Shown piece by piece: positions 8,514 to 18,095 of a stretch of 64,000 bases of DNA. Position 1 is the first letter of the stretch, and every line of letters starts with the position of its first letter. A model generated the notes under the pieces. That model had not been told where the DNA came from, did no database searches, and saw only the letters and a program-made list of their open reading frames with translations. This DNA is from Acidobacteriota bacterium (GTDB taxonomy: Bacteria > Acidobacteriota > Blastocatellia > Pyrinomonadales > Pyrinomonadaceae), in NCBI GenBank assembly GCA_019239425.1, contig JAFAZX010000075.1:1-64000 (forward strand). The letters run 5' to 3'. The translations under genes were made by a program, and so were the position numbers.

Positions 8514-9635
8514 ATGAATCGTCCGAAAGCACTCTTCGCCCTCGCGCTCTGCGCGGGCTTCATGCTGTTCGCCCCAGCCCCCGCGCCCGCGCGGCAGGGG
8601 CCGCCGCCCGAGCAGCCCGACATGACTTTGGACGCCGCCGCGCGCAAGGAGGTCATCGAAAACCTCCTCAAGCGACTCAACGACGCGTACATCTTCCCCG
8701 ACGTGGCCGCGAAGATGGAGCGCGCCGTCCGCGAACGTTCAGACCGCGGCGAGTACGAAAAGATCACGAGCGCGAAGCAATTCGCCGAGAAGCTGACGGC
8801 CGACGTGCAGGAGGTGAGCCACGACAAGCACCTGCGCGTGCGCTACTCCGCCCAACCTATCCCGGAGCGCGCGGGTGCCCGGCGTGAGCCGACGGCCGAG
8901 GAGCGCGAGCAGTTCCGCCGCGAGATGTCGCGCATCAACTACGGCTTCCAGAAGGTCGAGCGCCTGCCGGGCAACATCGGCTACGTCGAGTTCCGCAACT
9001 TCCTCGACCCCGAGGGCGGCGCGGAGACCGTGGCCGCGGCCTTCAACTTCCTCGCCAACACCGACGCCATCATCTTCGACCTGCGCCGGAACGGCGGCGG
9101 CGACCCCAAGATGGTCGCGCTCATCTGCTCCTACCTCTTCGGCGCGGAGCCCGTCCACCTCAACGACCTGCACTGGCGCTCAGGCTCCGGCGAGCGCGTC
9201 GAGGAGTTCTGGACGCTGAAGGAGGTTTCGGGCAGGCGCTACACGGGCAAGGACGTGTACGTGCTGACGAGCGGCTACACCTTCTCGGGCGCGGAGGAGT
9301 TCTCGTACAACCTGAAGAACCTGAAGCGCGCGACGCTCGTCGGCGAGACGACCGGCGGCGGCGCCAACCCCGGCGGCGGCAACCGCCTGAGCGCGCACTT
9401 CGGCGCCTTCATCCCCACGGGCCGCGCCGTCAGCCCCGTCACCAAGACCAACTGGGAAGGCACCGGCGTCGAGCCGGACGTCAAAGTCCCCGCCGACCAG
9501 GCGCTCCGCACGGCGCAGCTCATGGCGCTCAAGAAAGCGTTCGACAAGGCGACCGACGAAGACCTCAAGCGCGCCCTCCAACGCGAAATCGACTCGCTCC
9601 AGAAAGAGACCAGCCAGGTGCAGACGAAGCAGTAG
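8514..9635 (+). CDS. secreted S41-family peptidase (tail-specific/IRBP-like)
   Basis: A 373-residue exported serine peptidase. Residues 1-27 are a signal peptide ending at PAPAPARQ. An N-terminal S41 helical domain (about 40-120) precedes the catalytic domain. The key serine lies in TSGYTFSGAEEF, followed by LVGETTGGGANPGG, as in interphotoreceptor-retinoid-binding-protein-like S41 members. No PDZ domain is evident between the two regions, so this is the short IRBP-like form, not a CtpA-type processing protease. It probably degrades proteins or peptides in the periplasm. The ribosome-binding site aaggag lies upstream of ATG 8514. The gene converges on the FAD monooxygenase gene. Confidence 0.88.
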   Translation: MNRPKALFALALCAGFMLFAPAPAPARQGPPPEQPDMTLDAAARKEVIENLLKRLNDAYIFPDVAAKMERAVRERSDRGEYEKITSAKQFAEKLTADVQEVSHDKHLRVRYSAQPIPERAGARREPTAEEREQFRREMSRINYGFQKVERLPGNIGYVEFRNFLDPEGGAETVAAAFNFLANTDAIIFDLRRNGGGDPKMVALICSYLFGAEPVHLNDLHWRSGSGERVEEFWTLKEVSGRRYTGKDVYVLTSGYTFSGAEEFSYNLKNLKRATLVGETTGGGANPGGGNRLSAHFGAFIPTGRAVSPVTKTNWEGTGVEPDVKVPADQALRTAQLMALKKAFDKATDEDLKRALQREIDSLQKETSQVQTKQ

Positions 9636-9652
9636 GCGGTCACCAAAGCAGA

Positions 9653-9726
9653 TTAACCACAGAGACACAGAGACACGGCTTGTTGAGGTATTGCTCCAAG
9701 CTGTGCCTCTGTGTCTCTGCGGTTAA
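9653..9726. repeat. palindromic intergenic repeat, 'cagagacacag' family, copy 2
   Basis: Arms 9653-9682 and 9697-9726 (30 nt) pair with three mismatches around a 14-nt loop and carry the same ttaaccacagagacacagag word as the copies at 4.1, 10.9 and 38.4 kb. The element lies between convergent genes. The mismatches between arms mean the two strands give slightly different stems. Confidence 0.85.
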
Positions 9727-9732
9727 CTGTTC

Positions 9733-10887
9733 TCACACCGCCACCGCATAAGCGTCGTAGTCGAAGACGAGCGAGAGGACTCTGTGCCCGACCGATTCGG
9801 GCACGGAGGAGAGCAGGCGGGCTCGCAGGTTCACCATCGCGGGCGTGTGCCACTGGCCGAAGGCGCCGTAGCGCCGCGAGTAGGCGGCGACGGCGGCGGC
9901 GCGCGTGCGGCGGCGCGACTCGTAGACGCGCAGGGCGACGTGCGTGTCTTTATACTTCGCGAGACATCGTGCGAGCACCGCGGCGTCCTCGACGGCCACG
10001 CAGCCGCCCTGCCCGAGATTCGGCGTCATCGGGTGGACGGCGTCGCCGAGCAACGTCACTCTCTCCTCACCCCAGCGCGCCGCCGCGGGGCGGTCGTACG
10101 CGGCGTTGCGCAGGATTGACTCGGAGGGCGTCGCCTCGATCAGCTCTTGGACGGGCGCGCACCAGCCTTCGAACAGTCTTAACAACTTCGGCGCGTGCTC
10201 GGACGCCGACTCCGCCGCGGCCTCCGGCTCGTTCGCCGTCGCCCACCAACCCGTGCGCCCCAGCCCGACCGGCCCGACGCCGAAGCGCCGGCCCCGTCCG
10301 TAAATCTCCGAGGCCACGCCCGCCCGCAGCGTCTCGTGTTCGAGCCGCGCCACGCCGCGCCAGATCGTGTAGCCGCGGTAGGCCGGCCCGCCGTTGTCCA
10401 ACAACTGTGCGCGCACGCGCGAGTGCAGGCCGTCGGCGCCGACGAGTACGTCGCACGCGACCTCCGCCCCGTCTTCGAAGCGCGCGCGCACCTCTTCGCC
10501 TTCCTCGACGAAGCCGGCGAAGGTCTTGCCCAGGTGAACGGACTCGGGCGGGAGTGCACGCAGCAGCGCGCCCTGCAAGTCCGCGCGATGAAGGGCGACG
10601 GCCGGCGCGCCCGTCTCGGGGAAGCTGAAGTGGTTGTACTCGCGCCCCTCGCGCCCGAGCCAGCGCACGCTCCGGATGCGCCCCGCGCGCGCGAGCAACG
10701 TCTCGCCCAGGCCCAGCCTTTCGAGCACGCGGAACGCGTTCGGCCAGACGGCAATCGCCGCCCCGACTTCTAAAAGCGCCGGCGCGCGCTCGCAGACCAG
10801 AGGCTCGAACCCCTCCCGCCGCAGCGCCAAAGCCAACGCCAGCCCGCCGATGCCCCCGCCGATGATGACGACCCGCATAACCATCAT
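9733..10887 (-). CDS. FAD-dependent monooxygenase (aromatic hydroxylase/epoxidase family)
   Basis: A 384-residue flavoprotein of the class A monooxygenase family (UbiH, p-hydroxybenzoate hydroxylase, zeaxanthin epoxidase relatives). It has the N-terminal dinucleotide-binding GGGIGGLALALAL, the DG motif around LVGADGLHSRVR and the second FAD motif LLGDAVHPMTPNLGQGG. These proteins use NAD(P)H and oxygen to hydroxylate or epoxidise an organic substrate. The substrate is not readable; the closest pattern is the salicylate/3-hydroxybenzoate hydroxylase and zeaxanthin epoxidase group. Several Met codons start the frame; ATG 10878 (MRVVIIGGG) is an equally good start. It is divergent from proS, with a palindromic repeat between them. 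Confidence 0.9.
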   Translation of the reverse strand: MMVMRVVIIGGGIGGLALALALRREGFEPLVCERAPALLEVGAAIAVWPNAFRVLERLGLGETLLARAGRIRSVRWLGREGREYNHFSFPETGAPAVALHRADLQGALLRALPPESVHLGKTFAGFVEEGEEVRARFEDGAEVACDVLVGADGLHSRVRAQLLDNGGPAYRGYTIWRGVARLEHETLRAGVASEIYGRGRRFGVGPVGLGRTGWWATANEPEAAAESASEHAPKLLRLFEGWCAPVQELIEATPSESILRNAAYDRPAAARWGEERVTLLGDAVHPMTPNLGQGGCVAVEDAAVLARCLAKYKDTHVALRVYESRRRTRAAAVAAYSRRYGAFGQWHTPAMVNLRARLLSSVPESVGHRVLSLVFDYDAYAVAV

Positions 10888-10914
10888 TCTCGCACAAGAG
10901 CAGTAGGCATAGAG

Positions 10915-10998
10915 GGATTAACCACGGAGACACAGAGACACAGCTAAGACCTTAAAGCCGTGTTCCTGGCTGTGCCTCTGTGTCTCCGTGGTTAATCC
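10915..10998. repeat. palindromic intergenic repeat, 'cagagacacag' family, copy 3
   Basis: Arms 10915-10944 and 10969-10998 (30 nt) pair with one mismatch. This copy lies between two divergent gene starts (FAD monooxygenase and proS), so it cannot be a transcription terminator for a neighbouring gene. That argues the family is a dispersed palindromic element and not a dedicated terminator. Confidence 0.88.
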
Positions 10999-11003
10999 TT
11001 TCT

Positions 11004-11033
11004 TTGACGATGCACCACACCGTGGGCGAGAAT
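11004..11033 (+). promoter_or_regulatory. candidate sigma-70 promoter for proS
   Basis: A -35 box ttgacg (11004-11009) and -10 box gagaat (11028-11033) are separated by 18 nt, about 40 nt upstream of the proS ATG. Match is 5/6 and 4/6 to the E. coli-type consensus; promoter consensus in this lineage is not known. Confidence 0.4.
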
Positions 11034-11072
11034 GGTCGCTCATTTTCTGAAGGAGATTGAAGAGAAAAGCAT

Positions 11073-12827
11073 ATGCGCTGGTCACAGTATTTCATCCCCA
11101 CACTCCGCGAAGACCCCGCCGACGCGGAGGTCGTCTCGCACCGTCTGCTCTTGCGCGCCGGCTTCGTCCGCCAGCTCGGCGCGGGCATCTACTCGATCCT
11201 GCCGCTCGGCTGGCGCGTCGCGCGGCGCGCCGAAAGAATCGTGCGCGAGGAGATGGAGGCCGTCGGCGGGCAGGAGTTCTTCCTGCCGGCCCTCCACCCC
11301 GCGGAAATCTGGAAGGAGTCGGGCCGCTGGGAGGTGATGGGCGAGACGATGTTCCGCCTGCGCGACCGCAAGGGCGCGGACATGTGCCTCGGCATGACGC
11401 ACGAGGAGATTTTCACCTCCATCGCGCGCCACGAGATACGCTCCTACAAACAGCTCCCGCAGGTCTGGTTCCAGATACAGACCAAGTTCCGCGACGAGGA
11501 GCGGCCGAAGTCGGGCCTGATGCGCCTGCGCCAGTTCATCATGAAGGACGCCTACACCTTCGACGTCGACCGCGCCGGGCTGGACAAATCCTTCGAAAAC
11601 CAGCGCTCGGCCTACAAGAAGATCTTCGACCGCTGCGGCATCAAGTACCACATCGTCGAGGCCTCTTCGGGCGCGATGGGCGGCTCGGAGTCGAACGAGT
11701 TCATGGCGCGCACCTCCGCGGGCGAGGACTTCATCGCCGTCTGCGAATCCTGCGACTACGCCGGCAACCTTGAGAAGGCGACTTCGAAGATTCCCGCGGT
11801 CGAGGACGAGGCGGGGCCGGACGCGCCGGAAGAGTTCCCCACGCCCGGCGTGCGCACCATCGAAGACCTGACGACCTTCCCCGGCGGTGCCGCGGCCGAG
11901 CGTCAGGTCAAGACGCTCGTCTACGTCGCCACCGACGGCAAGACGCAGGAGCAATACCCCGTGCTCGCGCTGCTGCGCGGCGACCACCAGTTGCACGAGG
12001 TCAAGCTCGGCGACTCGCTCGGCGCGTCGGCCGTGCGCCCCGCGCAGAACGAGGAGATCGTCGAACTGCTCGGCGCGTCCGCGGGCAGCCTCGGCGGCGT
12101 CGGCGCGCGCGACAAGGCCGCCGCCTCGAAGAAGAGTCTGCGCGTCGTCGCCGACAACTCGCTCAAGGGGCGGCGCAACATGACGACGGGCGCGAACAAG
12201 GACGACCACCACCTGCGCGGCGTCGGGGTGGAGCGCGATATCAAGCCCGACACCTGGGCCGACCTGCGCACCGTGCAGAAGGGCGAGGCGTGCCCGAACT
12301 GCGAAAGCGGCACGCTCGACATCTTCAAGGCGATGGAGATCGGCCACATCTTCAAATTGGGTACGAAGTACGCCGAGTCGATGGGCGCGACCGTCCTGAC
12401 GAAGGACGGCAAGGAGGTGCCCATCGTGATGGGCAGCTACGGCATCGGCATCGAGCGGATACTTTCGGCCGCGGTCGAGCAGAGCCACGACGCCGACGGC
12501 ATCGTCTGGCCGAAGGCCATCGCGCCCTTCGACGTGGTCGTCACCGTCACCAACGTCAAGCAGCAGGAGATCGTGGACGCGGGCGAGCGGCTCTACGAAG
12601 AGCTGCGCCGCGCCGGACTCGAAGTCTTACTCGACGACCGCGACGAGCGCGCGGGCGTCAAGTTCAAGGACGCAGACCTCATCGGCATCCCCCTCCGCGT
12701 CACCGTCGGCAAGAAGGTCTCCGACGGCAAGGTCGAACTCTTCGACCGCGCGACGAAGCAGTCCGAGGACGTCGGCCTCGACGAAGTGGCCGGGCGCGTG
12801 CAGGGGTCGGCGCTGTCGGGACTCTGA
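11073..12827 (+). CDS. proS: prolyl-tRNA synthetase
   Basis: Class II aminoacyl-tRNA synthetase that charges tRNA-Pro. The bacterial-type architecture is complete: catalytic core at both sides of a YbaK-like editing insertion (about residues 230-390, with LHEVKLGDS), then the anticodon-binding domain. Class II signatures are present: motif 1 near [16 protein letters not shown], motif 2 [17 protein letters not shown], and motif 3 [11 protein letters not shown]. The 584-residue length is typical. A ribosome-binding site (aaggagatt) precedes ATG 11073, and a candidate promoter lies just upstream. A perfect hairpin follows the stop. The identification is secure. Confidence 0.98.
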   Translation: MRWSQYFIPTLREDPADAEVVSHRLLLRAGFVRQLGAGIYSILPLGWRVARRAERIVREEMEAVGGQEFFLPALHPAEIWKESGRWEVMGETMFRLRDRKGADMCLGMTHEEIFTSIARHEIRSYKQLPQVWFQIQTKFRDEERPKSGLMRLRQFIMKDAYTFDVDRAGLDKSFENQRSAYKKIFDRCGIKYHIVEASSGAMGGSESNEFMARTSAGEDFIAVCESCDYAGNLEKATSKIPAVEDEAGPDAPEEFPTPGVRTIEDLTTFPGGAAAERQVKTLVYVATDGKTQEQYPVLALLRGDHQLHEVKLGDSLGASAVRPAQNEEIVELLGASAGSLGGVGARDKAAASKKSLRVVADNSLKGRRNMTTGANKDDHHLRGVGVERDIKPDTWADLRTVQKGEACPNCESGTLDIFKAMEIGHIFKLGTKYAESMGATVLTKDGKEVPIVMGSYGIGIERILSAAVEQSHDADGIVWPKAIAPFDVVVTVTNVKQQEIVDAGERLYEELRRAGLEVLLDDRDERAGVKFKDADLIGIPLRVTVGKKVSDGKVELFDRATKQSEDVGLDEVAGRVQGSALSGL

Positions 12828-12840
12828 TTCGGATGAGACT

Positions 12841-12889
12841 TGAAAGGCGGAGGGCGCGGCCGTCCGACGGCCGCGCCCTCCGCCTTTCA
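12841..12889. terminator. 24-bp perfect hairpin between proS and the M61 peptidase gene
   Basis: Arms 12841-12864 and 12866-12889 are perfectly complementary around a single base, so the real loop is a few opened pairs. The stem is GC-rich and ends with aaagg/cctttca but lacks a long T-tract. It lies between convergent genes and could terminate transcription from both sides. Confidence 0.65.
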
Positions 12890-12902
12890 ACCGCCGCCGC
12901 TC

Positions 12903-15014
12903 TCACCACCGGCAGCCGTACGAACCCAGGTACGTCCTCGCCTCATCGAGCGCGGTCTTACACGCCTTCGCCAGCGGGGCGCGCTGTTCCGGGTGTCCCG
13001 CCAGCTCGCGCCAGCTCTTCGCCCACACCGCCATGCTCGTCATAAACGTCGCTTTCACCGCGGTGGGGATTTTGCTCTCCACACACCTCTCATACTTCGA
13101 AATGAACTCGTCGCACGCGGCGACGCCGACCCGCTCGCGCGCGAGCGGCGTGATGATCTGGGCGAGCAGGTCTGGCTTCAAGGCGTCGCGCGTGAGGTGC
13201 GGGTAGCGCTCGCCGCCGTGGTAGTCGAGCGCGAAGGTCTGCAGCGCGCCCTCGTTGTTGACGAGGAGTTGGATCGGCTCCTTACGCGACTTCGCGGCGG
13301 TCACGGCGTCGCGCAGCACGTCCGAAGTGTAAGCCTTGCCGTCCGCGGCGACGACCGTCATGCCCGGCCCGAGGCCGGCCCTGTCCGCGGCCGTCCCCGG
13401 CCACACGTCCGCGACGAGGCCGTCCTTGTCCAGGCGCAGCCCGAGCGAATACTCCAACTCGACTCGCCCCCGCCCGTCCTCCAAATCCTCGACGTGCTGT
13501 CCGCGCGAGGCGTCGTAGGTCAGGTGCCACCCGCCGCGCTCGACCCCGCCGAGCGGCGCGCGCGCGTCCGTCGACCAGAGGCGCTCCTCGAAGAACGCGC
13601 GCCAGTCGTGCGGCGCCACCTCGTTGAGGGTGTTGACCACGTCTTCGAAGGTGTAGGGCTTGACCGCGGGCGGCCCCGAGGGCGCGCCGTGGAAGCGCCG
13701 GACGAAGTCGTCGAGCGAGCGCTTGCCCCCGGTCAACTGCCTTATCAGCGTGTCGGCGTCGAGCCAGATGAGTTCACCCTCGTCGTAGAAGTCCACGCCG
13801 CGCCGCTCGGCCTCCCACTCCGAAGGCGCGTTGTAGAGGAGCTGCGCGGCGACGGTCGTGTCGATGAGCGGCCGCCACGTCCGGCCCGGCCGGTTATCGA
13901 GGCCCGCCGCCACCGACGCCAGTTCGTCCCGGTACTCCTCGGGCGTCCAAAGGCCCGAGCGCGCGGCGAGGACGTTTCCGTAATACTCGGTCAGCCCTTC
14001 GTAGACCCAGAGCAGCTCGCCCCGCATCGGCTTCTGGTAATCGGACGTGGCGAGCCCGGCCGGCCGGCGGTACTTGCCGTTCCAGGAATGCACGTACTCG
14101 TGCGGGAGCACGCCGAGCGCGAGCCGGCCCGCCGTCTCGTCAACCAGCGCGCGCTCGGCGACGCGGCTGTCGTTCGACTGATGATGTTCGAGTCCGAAGT
14201 GCGCGACGCGGTCGCTCAAGGTGAAGAGGAAGTTGTAGTGCTCGTAGTGCTCCGCGCCGAAGAGCGAGCGCGCCTCGGCGACGAGCCTGCGCATCGCGTT
14301 CGTGAACTGCGGGCTCGCTTCCAGCGCGGCTGCGCTGTCGGCGGCCATGTCCAGCTCGACCGAAGGCTTCGCGGTCGAGAGCGGCACCTTGCGGAAGAAC
14401 TCTCCGGCGAGCACGGGCGAGTCGACGAGCGTCGTGAGCGAGGCGGGCTTGAACTCGACCACGCCGCCCGACTCCTTCAAAGTGTCGAGGCCCGTCCCGT
14501 ACTGCCAGCCGGCGGGCAGGCGGATGGAGGCGTCGAACGTGAGGTCGTCCGTGTGCGCGACCTTCGGATAAAGCAGCAGCCAGTTCCAGGAGAAGATAAA
14601 GAGGTGCGACGTGGTCGCAGAGCCCGACGTGAATCCTCCCGCGTACGTCGGCGCGAGGAACTCCATCGCCACCTCCACGGAGCCCGCGCCCTGCGGCACG
14701 TCGAGCTGGAAGGCGTACATGTCTACGGGGTCGCGCCGCCAGCGGAGCGCCTGCCCGTTGGCCGTGAACTTCAACCCGGACAGATTAATGATCGGCCCCG
14801 TCGGCCCGTGCTCGCCCGGTATCCAGGCCGGGTAGTACAACGTCAGAGGCCCCGGCGCGGCCGGTATCGTCTCCGTCGCGCGGAACAGCTTCCGCGGCGC
14901 ACTCGTCGCGTCCACCGCCAGCCTCACGGCCCGCGCCCCCTGCGCGTGCGCTGGTCGCGCGAGCACGAAGAGTAAAGAGAAGGTCGTCAGCAGTAACGTG
15001 AGACTTCCTTTCAT
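12903..15014 (-). CDS. secreted M61-family aminopeptidase with PDZ domain
   Basis: A 703-residue exported peptidase of the glycyl-aminopeptidase family. A signal peptide (residues 1-24, ending RPAHAQ) is followed by the M61 N-terminal beta domain. The catalytic domain carries GLEHHQSN, the zinc-binding LPHEYVHSWNGKYRRP and, downstream, the third-ligand segment WVYEGLTEYYG. A PDZ domain occupies about residues 510-600 (LGLRLDKDGLVADVWPGTAA). These enzymes remove N-terminal Gly or Ala residues from peptides, so a role in extracytoplasmic peptide use is likely. Downstream C-terminal sequence is helical with two cysteines near the end. It starts at ATG 15014 and converges on proS. Confidence 0.93.
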   Translation of the reverse strand: MKGSLTLLLTTFSLLFVLARPAHAQGARAVRLAVDATSAPRKLFRATETIPAAPGPLTLYYPAWIPGEHGPTGPIINLSGLKFTANGQALRWRRDPVDMYAFQLDVPQGAGSVEVAMEFLAPTYAGGFTSGSATTSHLFIFSWNWLLLYPKVAHTDDLTFDASIRLPAGWQYGTGLDTLKESGGVVEFKPASLTTLVDSPVLAGEFFRKVPLSTAKPSVELDMAADSAAALEASPQFTNAMRRLVAEARSLFGAEHYEHYNFLFTLSDRVAHFGLEHHQSNDSRVAERALVDETAGRLALGVLPHEYVHSWNGKYRRPAGLATSDYQKPMRGELLWVYEGLTEYYGNVLAARSGLWTPEEYRDELASVAAGLDNRPGRTWRPLIDTTVAAQLLYNAPSEWEAERRGVDFYDEGELIWLDADTLIRQLTGGKRSLDDFVRRFHGAPSGPPAVKPYTFEDVVNTLNEVAPHDWRAFFEERLWSTDARAPLGGVERGGWHLTYDASRGQHVEDLEDGRGRVELEYSLGLRLDKDGLVADVWPGTAADRAGLGPGMTVVAADGKAYTSDVLRDAVTAAKSRKEPIQLLVNNEGALQTFALDYHGGERYPHLTRDALKPDLLAQIITPLARERVGVAACDEFISKYERCVESKIPTAVKATFMTSMAVWAKSWRELAGHPEQRAPLAKACKTALDEARTYLGSYGCRW

Positions 15015-15062
15015 GGCTCCTCCTCCTTCATTTTTGCCTTTTGCCTACGCCGGCGCCCTCCC

Positions 15063-16037
15063 TTACGGTCGGGCTTCTGCCGGGATCAGTTCGATGACTG
15101 TGACTTCGGGACGTGCGAAGAAGCGGACGCGGGGCGCGGGGCCGCCCTCCATGCCGACGCCGCGCGTGACGTAGAGCCACGTCTGCCCTTCGCGGTGGAG
15201 TCCGCTCTCGTACTTCTTGCCGAACTTCGAGAGCGTGACGAGCGCGCCGTAGAAGGGCAGGGCCACCTGCCCGCCGTGCGTGTGGCCGGCGCAGTAGAGG
15301 TCGACGCGCTTCGTCTCGGCCGCTTCCAGTATCGCGTCCGGCGTGTGGTAGAGGAAGAGCGCGAAGGCTTCGGGCGGGACGTCCTTGAGCGCGTTCTCGA
15401 TGCCGCTCCGCACGCCGTCCGGCGGGTCCGCGAGCGAGGCGAAGGGCGCGCCCGCGACCCAGAGCGAGGTGCCGGCCACGTCCACGCGCGCCGCCTCCTT
15501 CTTCAGCTCGACCACGCCCGTGCCTTCGAACAGTTGCTCGCGCCGCCAGAAGGCCGTGTCCCAGTTGCCGCGCACGGCGTAGGTCGGCGCGACGGCGGCG
15601 AGGCGCGGCAGGAGTTTGCGCAAGACCGGCAGGCCCCCGGGCTCGTTAATCGAGTCGCCGGTGAAGACGATGAGGTCTGGGTGTTCGGCGGCGATGAGGT
15701 CGGGCAGGCGCTCTTCGAGCCGCGGCGACGGGTCGCAGTGCAAGTCCGAGATGTGCACGACGCGGACGGGTCTCTGCGCGCCCTTGAGTTTTGCGCTCTC
15801 GATGCGGACGTGCGTCACCTGCGGCCAGTACGGCTCGACGAAGTAGCCGTAGGCGAAGCAGAGGAGGCCGGCCGCCGCCAGTACGAGCGCGCCGCGCTCG
15901 GCGATGCGTGCGGCTCGCGCGGGCCTCTCCATGAACCCGAGGCGTCGCAGCATGAAGCGCACGACCGCGAGCGCCGCGAACAGGTAGACCGCCGCCACGG
16001 CGCAGACGAAGAGGAGTACGGCCGTCGACTCTCCCAT
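15063..16037 (-). CDS. membrane-anchored metallophosphoesterase
   Basis: Calcineurin-like metallophosphoesterase anchored by two N-terminal membrane segments. The dinuclear metal site motifs are all present: HISDLHCD, TGDSINE, RGNWD, and GHTHGGQ. Proteins of this architecture (YaeI-like) hydrolyse phosphodiesters such as UDP-diacylglucosamine or small substrates; the substrate here is unknown. The open frame extends to 16127 but that part is the palindromic gataagtga repeat. ATG 16052 has no ribosome-binding site, while ATG 16037 is preceded by ggcgagg at 6 nt, so 16037 is used. It follows the LCAT-like lipase gene on the same strand but with an 88-bp hairpin between. Confidence 0.88.
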   Translation of the reverse strand: MGESTAVLLFVCAVAAVYLFAALAVVRFMLRRLGFMERPARAARIAERGALVLAAAGLLCFAYGYFVEPYWPQVTHVRIESAKLKGAQRPVRVVHISDLHCDPSPRLEERLPDLIAAEHPDLIVFTGDSINEPGGLPVLRKLLPRLAAVAPTYAVRGNWDTAFWRREQLFEGTGVVELKKEAARVDVAGTSLWVAGAPFASLADPPDGVRSGIENALKDVPPEAFALFLYHTPDAILEAAETKRVDLYCAGHTHGGQVALPFYGALVTLSKFGKKYESGLHREGQTWLYVTRGVGMEGGPAPRVRFFARPEVTVIELIPAEARP

Positions 16038-16058
16038 CAGAGACCTCGCCATAAGATG

Positions 16059-16142
16059 AGTGATAAGTGATGAGTGATAAGTGATAAGAAAAACCCAGCC
16101 CGTCTTTTCTTTCTTATCACTTATCACTCATCACTTATCACT
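16059..16142. repeat. 32-bp perfect inverted repeat (gataagtga type)
   Basis: Arms 16059-16090 and 16111-16142 are perfect reverse complements around a 20-nt loop. Each arm is a run of the degenerate unit gtgataa/gtgatga. It lies between the LCAT-like lipase stop and the metallophosphoesterase start on the same strand. Related short runs (tcatcacgtatcactcgtca) occur at the larB gene end near 19.2 kb. Confidence 0.88.
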
Positions 16143-16152
16143 TTCCTGCTCT

Positions 16153-17616
16153 TCAGCTCGTCAACTCGCTGACGAGCAGCGTGAGCGCGTTGTCCTGTAG
16201 CGTCCGGTTGTTCTGCAACTCGCTGTGCAGGTCGCAGGCGAAGGCCGCGTAGGCGACCGGCAGCGGCGTCTCGTAGAACGCGCTCGCGCGCCCCCCGCCG
16301 CCGAGCCCCGTGCCGATCAGGGAGTCGCGCGTCACGCGCCCGTCGCCCGGCGCGTACATCGCGCGCACGACCTCGTCACGCTTGAACTTCCGCCCGTCCG
16401 AACCCCTCAGAGACTGCGGCCGCGTCAAGGTCAACCAGCGCCCCGTCTTCTCGTCCCGCATGATGACGGGCGCGCTCAAAGTCTCCTCGCAGTCGCCGCC
16501 GAAGGCGAAGAGCTTGACCGGCGCGTCCGCCGTCTGTGTTTCGAGCGCCTCGTGGAAGCGGCGCGCGCGCGCGAGCACGGCGTCGAAGTAGGCGTCGAGC
16601 TCGGCGAGCGTGCCGCGGCCGGTCGGGGCCTCCTGCCCGCGGAGGTCGCCGCGCTCGTAGGCCGCGCGGAAGTCGGGGTCGTTCGCCGCAGACCAGCCGA
16701 AGCGCCTCCACACCGAAGGGTCGTACAAGTCCACGCTCAGGGGGCGCAGGTCGCGGTCGAGGAAGCGCGCCGCCGGCCCGTACGGCAGCAGTTGGAAGAT
16801 GGACGGCGCGGTCATCACGTCGTCGCGCGAGAGCTGGTTGAGCAGGTGGACGCGGGGCCTTAACCCTTCGGTCACCGAGTAGCCTTCGAGCAGGACGGCG
16901 AGCGCCTCGGCCGAGCCGGCGTTCGGCGTGCCGAACATGAAGATCTTGTTGACGAAGCTCGCGCCGGCCCAGTCGGGCCTGAGGGCGTCGCCCTCGGGCG
17001 GCAGGTCTCGGTCGCCGTACATCGCCGCGTAGCGCGCGACGAGTCCGCCCATCGAATGCGCCACGACGTTGAAGCGCAGGTCGGGCCGGCCGAGCTTCAG
17101 CTTGAGGGCCTCGATCCTTTTGACGAGCAGGCGCGCCGACTCGACGTTGTCGCGCCGCCAGTCGTAGGAGAAGACGTAGAAGGTGTCCTGGTCGCCGCCC
17201 TCAGGCGGGTTCGCCCAGTCGCCCTCGCGGTAGCCGCCGTAGTCTTCGAGCGCGCGCAGGAGGTGGTAGTAGACGTAGACCTCGGGCGCGATCTTCGCCA
17301 GCCGCGCCGCCTCGACGATGCGCGAGGCGACCAGCTCGTCGCGGTTGTTGGCGAGGTCGGGCGTCGTCGGCAGACTCAACCCGTCGACGTCCGAGCGGAA
17401 GGCCGAGGGCCAGACGACCTCGCCCGTCTTCTGGTTGACGATGCGCGAGCCGAGGATGCCCGGGATGACGATGACGGGGCGCTTGCCCTTGCGCCCGCGC
17501 ACGCCCGCGAAGATGCGCCCGAGGTCTGGCGTCCGGCGCGCGCCGCAGCCCTGCATAAAGTTCAGCGTGAAGAGCAGCGCACAGTTGACGAGGAGGGCGA
17601 GTAGTCTTTTGCTCAT
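16153..17616 (-). CDS. exported LCAT-like acyltransferase/lipase
   Basis: Alpha/beta-hydrolase of the lecithin:cholesterol acyltransferase family. The N-terminus (MSKRLLALLV...) is a signal peptide with a possible lipobox ending MQGC, so the protein may be a lipoprotein. IPGILGSRI near residue 50 is the family's oxyanion region, and the nucleophile serine sits in VVAHSMGGLVARY. A later Asp and His needed for the triad should lie in the C-terminal half (GDGRVTRDS is the likely region), which cannot be proved by eye. It probably acts on membrane or environmental lipids. The start at 17616 overlaps the upstream stop in an ATGA, which implies translational coupling with the preceding gene. Confidence 0.8.
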   Translation of the reverse strand: MSKRLLALLVNCALLFTLNFMQGCGARRTPDLGRIFAGVRGRKGKRPVIVIPGILGSRIVNQKTGEVVWPSAFRSDVDGLSLPTTPDLANNRDELVASRIVEAARLAKIAPEVYVYYHLLRALEDYGGYREGDWANPPEGGDQDTFYVFSYDWRRDNVESARLLVKRIEALKLKLGRPDLRFNVVAHSMGGLVARYAAMYGDRDLPPEGDALRPDWAGASFVNKIFMFGTPNAGSAEALAVLLEGYSVTEGLRPRVHLLNQLSRDDVMTAPSIFQLLPYGPAARFLDRDLRPLSVDLYDPSVWRRFGWSAANDPDFRAAYERGDLRGQEAPTGRGTLAELDAYFDAVLARARRFHEALETQTADAPVKLFAFGGDCEETLSAPVIMRDEKTGRWLTLTRPQSLRGSDGRKFKRDEVVRAMYAPGDGRVTRDSLIGTGLGGGGRASAFYETPLPVAYAAFACDLHSELQNNRTLQDNALTLLVSELTS

Positions 17617-18095
17617 GACCTCCGGCTTCCGCGGCGCGCCGCGCCGGCCTTCGGGGGCGGGGGCGCGGGGTCGAGGGTCGGGGAGCAGCGAGGCGGCGAC
17701 GCGCCCACGGGCGTGAGCCAAAGCTCGACGGCCGGCGACTCCCTGCGGCCGCAGTCGAGCGTGTTGATGTTCGGGTTCAGTAAAGGCGACTTGTCGATGA
17801 CGGCCTGCTTGGCGCGGTCGGCGCGCCGGAGGGCCGCGCCCGCGCGCTCGGCGCGCCCCGCGTAGGCGACGATGAAGGCCGCCGTGTCGTCCGGATACTC
17901 TTTGAGCGCGGCCGTGAACTTTTCGAGACGCGGCCCCTCCTCCGCGGCCGAGAGGTCGCCGTATTCGTCCAGCTTGAGCGACTGCGCGGCCAGGCCGCAG
18001 TCCCGCGCCCGCACGCCCTGCGCCGTGCGGACGGCGGCCGCGTACTGCGGGAGCAGCAGCAGGGCCGCGAGTAGTTTCGGGAGCGTCCCGCTCAT
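17613..18095 (-). CDS. secreted protein with one OmpA-like module
   Basis: A 160-residue protein with a signal peptide (residues 1-21, ending QYAAAV). The mature part has the pattern LDEYGDLS, then a helix, VAYAGRAERAGAALRRADRAK, and ends in VELWLTPVGASPPRCSPT. The same module appears at both ends of the adjacent upstream protein. The order beta-strand, small-residue turn, A..RRA helix resembles the OmpA/MotB peptidoglycan-binding domain (GHTD...N..LS..RA..V), but the canonical Asp and Arg ligands are not clearly conserved, so peptidoglycan binding is speculative. Start and stop each overlap neighbours in ATGA (18092-18095 and 17613-17616), so three genes form a tightly coupled unit. Confidence 0.75.
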   Translation of the reverse strand: MSGTLPKLLAALLLLPQYAAAVRTAQGVRARDCGLAAQSLKLDEYGDLSAAEEGPRLEKFTAALKEYPDDTAAFIVAYAGRAERAGAALRRADRAKQAVIDKSPLLNPNINTLDCGRRESPAVELWLTPVGASPPRCSPTLDPAPPPPKAGAARRGSRRS